DNA of 49,665 nucleotides from Bacteroidales bacterium (lineage in GTDB: Bacteria; Bacteroidota; Bacteroidia; Bacteroidales; UBA932). The stretch lies in the NCBI GenBank assembly GCA_017469845.1, contig JAFUFP010000060.1:1-49665 (forward strand). Direction: 5' to 3'. Shown here piece by piece: positions 31,015 through 37,137 of the stretch (position 1 is its first letter; every line of letters starts with the position of its first letter). Below the pieces are notes generated by a model. The model ran no database searches and was not told the origin of the DNA. It saw nothing but the letters and a program-made list of their open reading frames with translations. The position numbers and the translations under genes were made by a program.

Positions 31015-31797
31015 TTACTCTATTTCTTTACGCGCGGAAAGGGTAACGATATCCGAACCGGATTTGCCGATGATGCCTTTACGTGTGGAATACTTGAAAA
31101 CCGCGGTCTTCTTTCCCATGAACGAATTCCACTCCAGGACCAGGTCGACGGTCTTATCGCCCGTGTCGGGAAGGCGGTCCAGGCGGAAAGCTACGAGTCC
31201 GTCAGCGGTCTGCCCGTAGATATCACCGTTCGCATTGTGATAGAAGGTCACGTGATAGGCATTGTCTCCGTCAACGGTCTGGACAAGATTCACGATGTGG
31301 GTGATTCCGCCGCCCCATACGGTACGGAAACGGAGGGTAAGGTAACCGTCTTCGGCCACGGTAACCCAGTCATTGACGATTTCGACAGGGTCGGTGCCGT
31401 AGGTGGAAATGTTCTTCTCTCTTCCGAGGTCGATGGCCATCTTCTTTGTCAGGATGGAATCGAGCCAATTGACATAGACGACTTCCCTCTTGTCATCTCC
31501 CGCATAGGAATTGCTCGAGGAAATGTCGTTCTCTTCCGCCTTCTTGTAGTTCACCAGAGCCCTCACTTCCTTGTCTCCATAAGGGGACTTGGTGAGATTG
31601 GAGGGAATGAGGACGGTCTCGTCGTCGAGCTGCATATGGAAGCCCGTTCCGTCAGCGTCGGGCTTTACTGTTACGAGTGCGTCCGGATATACGAGATCGG
31701 CCATTTCGGGGTCAGCGTCGGAAAGTTTGCATGAAGTGAGTGCTGCGGATCCTACCGCGGCAAGTACAATCAAATTGTAAAAAAATGTCTTTTTCAT
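31015..31797 (-). CDS. NigD-like lipoprotein
   Basis: 260 residues with the lipobox LTSC near residue 23. The layout, a small OB-like N-terminal domain (DALVTVKPDADGTGFHMQLDDETVLIPSN) followed by a beta-sandwich (VDLVLEWNSFMGKKTAVFKYSTRK), is that of the NigD family named after the Prevotella nigrescens bacteriocin locus. Function in gut species is not known; surface lipoprotein location is likely. It is the first gene of a three-gene unit with the sigma factor (4 bases apart, same frame) and the barrel protein, so it could be a sensor part of this signalling unit. No exact -7 match is visible upstream; TAAATTCG at about 31813-31820 is a near match. Confidence 0.85.
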   Translation of the reverse strand: MKKTFFYNLIVLAAVGSAALTSCKLSDADPEMADLVYPDALVTVKPDADGTGFHMQLDDETVLIPSNLTKSPYGDKEVRALVNYKKAEENDISSSNSYAGDDKREVVYVNWLDSILTKKMAIDLGREKNISTYGTDPVEIVNDWVTVAEDGYLTLRFRTVWGGGITHIVNLVQTVDGDNAYHVTFYHNANGDIYGQTADGLVAFRLDRLPDTGDKTVDLVLEWNSFMGKKTAVFKYSTRKGIIGKSGSDIVTLSARKEIE

Positions 31798-31905
31798 ATC
31801 GCTACGAATTTAACTAACACACCAATTAAATCCGGCGTGAAATGTTCCTTGCGTAAAATTATCAAGATTTTTCGGAATGTTGGCAAAAAGTCCTTTTTAA
31901 GGCAC

Positions 31906-31920
31906 ATGACATGTTGTCAT
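31906..31920. promoter_or_regulatory. Perfect palindrome, possible operator
   Basis: ATGACATGTTGTCAT has 6-base arms ATGACA / TGTCAT around TGT. It is about 110 bases from the NigD-like start and 185 bases from the barrel gene start. Binding protein unknown; a dimeric regulator or a sigma54 enhancer-binding protein site are options. Confidence 0.35.
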
Positions 31921-32052
31921 AAATAATTTGAGGACCTACGACCGTCATGCAACAATCCGCTATTTTTCACCGCATTACGGAGATAAAAACGTTCAAATGG
32001 CACTTCGTCACATTTTTGCTTTTGGTCGAATAATTCCCCAAAAAATCAACAT

Positions 32053-32067
32053 TGGCACAGAGATTGT
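32053..32067 (+). promoter_or_regulatory. Sigma54-like promoter of the outer-membrane barrel gene
   Basis: TGGCACAGAGATTGT matches the -24/-12 consensus TGGCACG-N4-TTGC at all positions except the 7th and last, with correct GG-to-TG spacing. Transcription would begin near 32079, 26 bases before the ATG at 32105. No TAnnTTTG element is found in this interval. Confidence 0.55.
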
Positions 32068-32104
32068 TTTATATAAGGGCAAAACCAAAAAAGTTTTGTT
32101 GAAT

Positions 32105-32728
32105 ATGAAAAAAATCATTTCTATTCTTGCAGCAGCATCGATGATGCTTCTCGCAACAAGCGCTTTCGCTCAGGTGCACGTAGGTGCAGGTTATATCAAT
32201 GACACCGAAACCACAAAGCTCAACAAAGACGCTGACAAATCCTCTGAAAATCTTAATGGCGTTTACGCCGGTGTAGGTTATACCATCCACATCTCCGACG
32301 CTTTCGCAGTTACCCCCGGTCTCTACTGGTCAATGATCGGAAAGGATGACTACAGCACAGTAGCCGGTATCGCTCTCAAGGGCGACTTCAAGGAGCACGC
32401 AATCAATGTTCCCATCGACTTCAGCTACGGTTTCAACCTCGCTCCCGACGCCAAGTTCTTCGTCTATGCAGGACCTACCATCCAGTATGGTATCTCTTCA
32501 AAGACTACCGGATCAGTCGGTTCAATCAGCGCGGACGTTGACAACTTCGAGAACGACAACTACTCACGCTTCAACGTGATGCTCGGTGGTGGTGTAGGTG
32601 CCCAGGTTCTTGACGCTATCCGTATCACTGTCGGATATGACGCCGGCCTCACCAACCTCTACAAGGGAAGCGGTGACGCTATCCAGAAACGCAACCAGCT
32701 CAAGATCGGAGTCGCTTACGTATTCTAG
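32105..32728 (+). CDS. Small outer-membrane beta-barrel protein (PorT/OmpW-like size)
   Basis: 207 residues from ATG 32105, start of the signal peptide MKKIISILAAASMMLLATSAFAQ. The mature part alternates short polar turns and amphipathic strands (VHVGAGYI, GVYAGVGYTI, FAVTPGLYWSMIG, FFVYAGPTIQYGI, FNVMLGGGVGAQV, IRITVGYDAGL) and ends with a strand and Phe (KIGVAYVF), as required for barrel assembly by BAM. Eight strands are likely. Codon use is notably even and rich in favoured codons, which suggests high expression. It carries a sigma54-like promoter and a strong terminator. Function: porin or structural barrel; not determinable. Confidence 0.85.
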   Translation: MKKIISILAAASMMLLATSAFAQVHVGAGYINDTETTKLNKDADKSSENLNGVYAGVGYTIHISDAFAVTPGLYWSMIGKDDYSTVAGIALKGDFKEHAINVPIDFSYGFNLAPDAKFFVYAGPTIQYGISSKTTGSVGSISADVDNFENDNYSRFNVMLGGGVGAQVLDAIRITVGYDAGLTNLYKGSGDAIQKRNQLKIGVAYVF

Positions 32729-32763
32729 TGAATAAGGGCCTTAGGCCCATGTGAAATAACCCA

Positions 32764-32798
32764 GACGGGTCCGGATCTTCCGGGCCCGTCATTTTTTT
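32764..32798 (+). terminator. Terminator of the barrel gene
   Basis: Eleven-bp stem (GACGGGTCCGG / CCGGGCCCGTC, one T-G) followed by a run of seven T; 35 bases after the stop. Confidence 0.9.
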
Positions 32799-32852
32799 GT
32801 ATAACCTTCACGGTGAACAGCACTATCCAGTGCAGGGAAACTGCCCCCTCAC

Positions 32853-33497
32853 TTATTGAAGAAGGGGAAGAATCTCCCTTTCGAAGACGTCCTTCCTTAT
32901 TATCCTATAATGGGGATGATAGAATGAATTGAATTCCCGGCTATGGTGAAGGATGAGATTTCCCGAAGACACGAGGGAATCTATCCCCGAGAGGTCTTCC
33001 TCCAATGCGGGAATCCCGGAGAAGTCTTCCCGTAGGACGGATTCGATCTCGGCCCACTTTCCTTTCCACTGCTCATCTGTCATATTCTTACCGGCGTTCG
33101 CGCTTTCGACAAAGGAGGAGAGAAGCTTTTCCGCCGAAACCAATGAATCCAGCACTACGGAAAGGTCAACGCGGATGAAGTTCCCGTTGTCCCCTACCGG
33201 GTAATACCTCTTTTCGGGTGCGGAATATAGCCCGTTCTGAAGATCTGACGCATAAGTGGAGAGCTCTGTCCGGAGATAATTCCTGGCATACTCCTCGTCA
33301 GGAATCATATGCTCGGGCCCGAGATTGTCCTGGCAGAAACTCTTGTATATGTCCTGGGCTCTGCTTTCGGGGAAAGCGGAGAGCTGCGAAGCGATGGACT
33401 CCCGGAGGAGATTCTTCCCGGGGCGGGAAGAGCACGAGAAAAGAAAAAGTGACATAAGTATAGCGGCGGCCGCCGCAGGGATAGTGAAAGATTTCAT
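32853..33497 (-). CDS. Conserved hypothetical lipoprotein
   Basis: 214 residues from ATG 33497 (MKSFTIPAAAAAILMSLFLFSCSS, lipobox LFSC). The mature part is mostly helical with conserved-looking segments DIYKSFCQDNLGPEHMIPDEEYARNYLRTEL and FYHPHYRIIRKDVFEREILP. I recognise it only as a Bacteroidota lipoprotein of unknown role; no catalytic motif is evident. A -7 element (TATATTTG on the minus strand, 33514-33521) lies 16 bases upstream, so it is a single-gene unit divergent from the exonuclease gene. Confidence 0.7.
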   Translation of the reverse strand: MKSFTIPAAAAAILMSLFLFSCSSRPGKNLLRESIASQLSAFPESRAQDIYKSFCQDNLGPEHMIPDEEYARNYLRTELSTYASDLQNGLYSAPEKRYYPVGDNGNFIRVDLSVVLDSLVSAEKLLSSFVESANAGKNMTDEQWKGKWAEIESVLREDFSGIPALEEDLSGIDSLVSSGNLILHHSREFNSFYHPHYRIIRKDVFEREILPLLQ

Positions 33498-33513
33498 GGG
33501 GAAAACATTTGCC

Positions 33514-33521
33514 CAAATATA
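33514..33521 (-). promoter_or_regulatory. -7 element of the hypothetical lipoprotein gene
   Basis: Minus strand TATATTTG, an exact TAnnTTTG, 16 bases before the start codon. Confidence 0.55.
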
Positions 33522-33573
33522 GAACTTTTTCCGTTCTCCGAGGGAGAGTTCTTCCCGATTCGGCAAAAGCGAG

Positions 33574-33581
33574 TATCTTTG
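33574..33581 (+). promoter_or_regulatory. -7 element of the exonuclease gene
   Basis: TATCTTTG, exact TAnnTTTG, 25 bases before the ATG at 33607. Divergent to the element at 33514-33521 with 52 bases between them. Confidence 0.55.
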
Positions 33582-33606
33582 CATTCCGGCACAAAAGAAA
33601 AAACGG

Positions 33607-34101
33607 ATGACGGATTTTGCGGCAATAGATTTCGAGACGGCGAACGAGCAGCCATGCAGCGTATGCAGCGTGGGTGTCGTCATCGTGCGCGAAGGACAGA
33701 TCGTCGATTCGTTCTACAGCCTCATCCACCCGGAACCGGAGTACTACCAGTGGTTCTGCATGAGGGTGCATGGGTTACGCCCCGCGGACACCGAGAACGC
33801 ACCCCTTTTCCCGGAGGTCTGGAGCAAGATAGCCCCCAAGATTGAGGGACTTCCGCTTGTTGCCCACAACTCCCGTTTCGACGAAGGATGCCTCAAATCC
33901 GTATTCAGAGTCTACCGCATGGATTATCCCGACTACGTGTTCTACGATACGCTTAGGGCGTCGAGAAGATACTTCGGACGCACTCTGGCCCATCATGACC
34001 TGCATACGGTATCGGAGGCATGCGGATTCGAGCTGAAGAATCATCACCACGCTCTGGCCGATGCGGAAGCCTGCGCCCGCATAGCGATAAAGATACTCTG
34101 A
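33607..34101 (+). CDS. DnaQ-like DEDDh 3'-5' exonuclease
   Basis: 164 residues, the size of a stand-alone exonuclease domain. The DEDDh residues are present: Asp and Glu in AIDFET (residues ~8-10), Asp in AHNSRFDEG, and the His/Asp pair in HHALADAEACA. VHGLRPADTENAP is the typical Exo I-proximal segment (MHGI in homologues). It would remove nucleotides from 3' ends of DNA or RNA, in repair or RNA processing; no polymerase interaction motif is seen. Cytoplasmic. The downstream fusion gene starts 42 bases later and may be co-transcribed. Confidence 0.9.
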   Translation: MTDFAAIDFETANEQPCSVCSVGVVIVREGQIVDSFYSLIHPEPEYYQWFCMRVHGLRPADTENAPLFPEVWSKIAPKIEGLPLVAHNSRFDEGCLKSVFRVYRMDYPDYVFYDTLRASRRYFGRTLAHHDLHTVSEACGFELKNHHHALADAEACARIAIKIL

Positions 34102-34142
34102 CAATCCACTCCCTACTATATTATTTCCAATCCCCGATCCCC

Positions 34143-35093
34143 ATGGAAACAGTCATCAAACATTTCAGCGAACTGACTCTCAAGGAACTCTACGAAATCC
34201 TCCGCGCGAGGGAAAAAGTCTTCGTAGTGGAACAGAACTGCGCCTACCAGGAAATAGACGGTCAGGACGAAGACAGCGTCCACATCTTCATGCGTGAGGA
34301 CGACGGTACTGTTCTCGCTTACCTCAGGGTCTTCCCCAAGGAGGGGGAAGAAGGTACCGTCCAGATAGGTAGGGTCATAACTGTCAGCCGCGGAACGGGT
34401 CTCGGAAGGAAGATCCTCCACGAAGGGGTGCAGTACGCCCTCAACGAGATGAAGGCCGAAAGCCTTTATCTGGAGGCCCAGAGATATGCGGCCGGATTCT
34501 ACGCGAAGGAAGGATTCCGGATAAATTCCGAAGAATTCTCCGAAGACGGGATTCCGCACGTTGTGATGAGAAGACCCGCGGACCTTTCGAAGGATAATGC
34601 GGCGGAGGACATCCCGCCGGCACAGTTCCGTCCCATGAGACGGTTCAAGCAGGAAGTGTCACGGGAGGAATGCGAGAAGATTCTTTCAACGGCCCCCAGG
34701 GGCACTCTCGCCGTCCACGGTGACATGGGTTACCCCTATGCCCTTCCCGTGAACTTCATCTACCTCGACGGAAAAGTATACATCCACGGAGCCAAAGCCG
34801 GACACAAGCATGACGCCGTCAAAAGGAATCCGAAGGTTTCATTCTGCGTCCTGGACGAAGGCGTCAAGTACGAGGGAGAATGGTGGAACACCTTCGTCAG
34901 CGTCATCTGCTTCGGCACGGTGAAGATCGTCGAAGACGAATCCCTCAAAGACCGCACTCTCCGGGCCCTCGGGTTGAAATACTTCCCCGAAGATTATGAC
35001 CTTGAGGACGACATGCTGAAAAACGGTCCGAGGGCCGACGTCCTTGAACTCTCGATAGAGCACATGACGGGAAAAAGAGTCCGTGAGAAATGA
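34143..35093 (+). CDS. Fusion of an ElaA-like GNAT acetyltransferase and a PPOX/NimA-like FMN-binding domain
   Basis: 316 residues from ATG 34143. Residues ~1-145 are an ElaA-type GNAT domain (FSELTLKELYEILRAREKVFVVEQNCAYQEIDGQDED; acetyl-CoA loop near GRVITVSRGTGLGRKIL). Residues ~160-316 are a split-barrel of the pyridoxamine 5'-phosphate oxidase-like/NimA type (PMRRFKQEVSREECEKIL, GYPYALPVNFIYLDGKVYIHGAKAGHKHDAVKRNPKVSFCV), with the His-Gly-Ala-Lys stretch typical of flavin-phosphate contact. A ~15-residue linker joins them, with no frameshift. Each half is common alone; joined they could couple acetylation with reduction of a small molecule, or simply be co-expressed. NimA relatives reduce nitroimidazoles, but substrate is unknown here. 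Confidence 0.88.
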   Translation: METVIKHFSELTLKELYEILRAREKVFVVEQNCAYQEIDGQDEDSVHIFMREDDGTVLAYLRVFPKEGEEGTVQIGRVITVSRGTGLGRKILHEGVQYALNEMKAESLYLEAQRYAAGFYAKEGFRINSEEFSEDGIPHVVMRRPADLSKDNAAEDIPPAQFRPMRRFKQEVSREECEKILSTAPRGTLAVHGDMGYPYALPVNFIYLDGKVYIHGAKAGHKHDAVKRNPKVSFCVLDEGVKYEGEWWNTFVSVICFGTVKIVEDESLKDRTLRALGLKYFPEDYDLEDDMLKNGPRADVLELSIEHMTGKRVREK

Positions 35094-35151
35094 TCCGCCC
35101 CTTTCCCTGGAGCCAAGCAGCGGCACAAATATCTCGACACATAACCGAAAT

Positions 35152-35190
35152 AATGTACAGGATCAGACCATGATTCTGTACATTTTCTTT
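35152..35190 (+). terminator. Terminator of the ElaA-PPOX gene
   Basis: Fourteen-bp stem (35152-35165 with 35171-35184, one G-T) with a five-base loop and a following TTCTTTT; 58 bases after the stop. Confidence 0.85.
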
Positions 35191-35279
35191 TCCGTCCGGT
35201 CGCAGTGAAAACTCCCCGGAAGCCCAGGCACGAAAGATGAAAAAAGTCAGATAGGACGATGATTTTCCGCCATATTTAT

Positions 35280-35287
35280 TATTTTTG
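35280..35287 (+). promoter_or_regulatory. -7 element of the serine hydrolase gene
   Basis: TATTTTTG, exact TAnnTTTG, 36 bases before the ATG at 35324; the context TTATTTTTGTATCC is nearly the same as at 23678-23691. Confidence 0.5.
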
Positions 35288-35323
35288 TATCCATAAAGAC
35301 AATCAGACATTTAGCATCTCGAG

Positions 35324-36496
35324 ATGACCATCATCAAAAAGTATACGGCCTTGTTTTCCGCCCTCTCCACGATTCTGGTCTCCATAGCCGGATGTACCTC
35401 CACTGAGAAAGCCTTCGAGAAGGAAATGGAGGAATTCCGCCAGAGGATCGGAAACGTCGGCATGGGAGTGGGGGTCGTCAAAGACGGACGTCTCATTTAT
35501 ACCCACTCTTTCGGATTGGCCGATGTGGAGAACGGCATTCCCGTCAAGGACAACACCCTCTTCAGGATAGCGTCCATCTCCAAATCCTTCAGCGCGACTT
35601 CCGTCATGCAGCTTGTAGAAAAGGGAAAGCTTTCCCTTTCGATGGACGTATCGGATCTCGCGGGATTCCCGATCAGGAACCCCAAGTTCCCCGACACCGT
35701 CATCACCCTTGAAATGCTGATGTCGCACACTTCGAGCATCAACGATTCGCAGGGGTATTTCTCCTTCGACGGAATAAACCCCGACCTCAATCCCGATTGG
35801 GAGAAATGCTACAACGACTATGAGCCCGGCAAGGGTTACGAGTATTGCAACCTCAACTACAATCTCATCGGTTCCTTCATCGAAAAGATTTCCGGAGAGA
35901 GGTTCGACCAGTACGTGGTTCACCACGTTCTTGAGCCCCTCGGCCTTTACGGAGGATACTGCGTCGACTCGCTCGACACTTCGCTTTTCGCCAAACTCTA
36001 TTCCAACGACCCCGACAACGGAAGCGTCAACGGGGAGATGGTCGAAAGCAAGGAAGCGTATGCACCAAGAAGCGAAAGGATACGTGCCTACCGTACCGGC
36101 ACCGACACACCCGTCTTCTCCCCCACCGGCGGGATGAAGATATCGGCCCCGGATCTTACGAAGTACATGATAATGCACATGAACTACGGCATCGGTGAGA
36201 ACGGAGTACGTCTCATAAGTGAAGAATCCTCCCGCAGCATGCAGACCCCCCGCTCTTCGGACGAGAACTACGGACTTGCCCTATGGGTCGATGAAGGCGG
36301 ATACATTCCCGGAGTGACTCTAACAGGACATACGGGAGGAGCCTACGGCCTCCGGAGCGCCATGTTCTTCGATCCGGAAAAGAAATACGGATTCGTGATG
36401 ATCAGCAGCGGAGCATCCGATTCCGCATCGGAAGGAGACGGAGCGGTCATCGACGGATCCCTCAGAATAATGTACAGACATTTCATAAACAAATAG
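35324..36496 (+). CDS. Class C beta-lactamase/PBP-fold serine hydrolase lipoprotein
   Basis: 390 residues with a lipobox SIAGC near residue 24. The three serine-acyltransferase motifs are in order: SxxK as SISKS near residue 85, YxN as YCN in the YEYCNLNYN segment, and HTGG near residue 340. This is PF00144: members include peptidoglycan carboxypeptidases, esterases and class C beta-lactamases; the lack of a typical AmpC KTG triad (HTGG instead) favours a peptidase or esterase. Envelope-located. The small EF-hand gene starts 23 bases after the stop and is probably in the same mRNA. Confidence 0.9.
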   Translation: MTIIKKYTALFSALSTILVSIAGCTSTEKAFEKEMEEFRQRIGNVGMGVGVVKDGRLIYTHSFGLADVENGIPVKDNTLFRIASISKSFSATSVMQLVEKGKLSLSMDVSDLAGFPIRNPKFPDTVITLEMLMSHTSSINDSQGYFSFDGINPDLNPDWEKCYNDYEPGKGYEYCNLNYNLIGSFIEKISGERFDQYVVHHVLEPLGLYGGYCVDSLDTSLFAKLYSNDPDNGSVNGEMVESKEAYAPRSERIRAYRTGTDTPVFSPTGGMKISAPDLTKYMIMHMNYGIGENGVRLISEESSRSMQTPRSSDENYGLALWVDEGGYIPGVTLTGHTGGAYGLRSAMFFDPEKKYGFVMISSGASDSASEGDGAVIDGSLRIMYRHFINK

Positions 36497-36519
36497 TTCA
36501 ACACTAAAAGACTAAAACC

Positions 36520-36993
36520 ATGGCATCAATCAGTGACATCATCCTCGGCCAGGTATCCAATGCCGCAGGAAACATCCAGATTCCTTCAAACGTAAAGGAC
36601 TCCGTCCTCAACGGACTTTCTTCATCCATCCTCGGATCACTCACCCAGACCGCTACCAAAGCCGGTGGCGTAGGACTTCTGACGGATCTTTTCACAGGCA
36701 AGACGGCAGCCGCACAGAGCCCCGTCACAGCTCTTGCAGGAAGCCTTTTCAAGAACAACACCCTCTCGAAACTGAACCTCGGCAACCTCGCGGCACCCCT
36801 TATGGGAATCATCCCTACCGTGATGGGCAAGCTCGGAGGCCTTTTCAAGGATCAGGACGGTGACGGAGACGTCGACTTCAATGACATCATCCTCACCCTC
36901 AAGGGAGGCGGAAGCGGAAAGAACACCCTCGGAAAACTTGCCGCAGCAGGAGCCGCCGCAAGCATCCTCGGAGGTCTTTTCAAGAAGAAATAA
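36520..36993 (+). CDS. Small Ala/Gly/Leu-rich protein with one EF-hand-like calcium loop
   Basis: 157 residues, no signal peptide. The sequence is rich in Ala, Gly, Leu and Ser with repeated short segments (GSLFKNNTLSKLNLGNLAAPL, GGLFKDQ, GGLFKKK). Residues ~115-126 (DQDGDGDVDFND) have the Dx[DN]xDG spacing of an EF-hand or dockerin calcium loop. The overall composition resembles DUF937/YidB-like proteins. Following the serine hydrolase gene by 23 bases with a strong terminator after it, it is likely co-transcribed. Role unknown; calcium binding is predicted from the loop only. Confidence 0.7.
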   Translation: MASISDIILGQVSNAAGNIQIPSNVKDSVLNGLSSSILGSLTQTATKAGGVGLLTDLFTGKTAAAQSPVTALAGSLFKNNTLSKLNLGNLAAPLMGIIPTVMGKLGGLFKDQDGDGDVDFNDIILTLKGGGSGKNTLGKLAAAGAAASILGGLFKKK

Positions 36994-37017
36994 TCCCCAA
37001 AGGGACACTATTCGGAT

Positions 37018-37057
37018 TCACTCCCGGACATTTTCACGTTCCGGGAGTGATTTTTTT
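37018..37057 (+). terminator. Terminator of the serine hydrolase/EF-hand unit
   Basis: Eleven-bp stem (TCACTCCCGGA / TCCGGGAGTGA) with an 11-base loop followed by seven T. Confidence 0.9.
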
Positions 37058-37079
37058 ACGTAAAGAATTCATCACAATC

Positions 37080-37109
37080 TTGTCCTTTGGAGAAATTTAC
37101 GTATTTTTG
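37080..37109 (+). promoter_or_regulatory. Promoter of the preA-like gene
   Basis: TTG at 37080-37082, 19-base spacer, TATTTTTG at 37102-37109; 28 bases before the ATG at 37138. Confidence 0.65.
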
Positions 37110-37137
37110 GATACAACACTAAAGGATAACCAGTAAG

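Larger units (their letters stand above)
31798..32104. other. Divergent regulatory region between the sigma operon and a barrel gene
   Basis: No gene in these 307 bases; the long frame from 31928 overlaps the promoter and is not used upstream of 32105. The region holds a perfect 15-bp palindrome (31906-31920) and a sigma54-like promoter (32053-32067). Confidence 0.6.
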
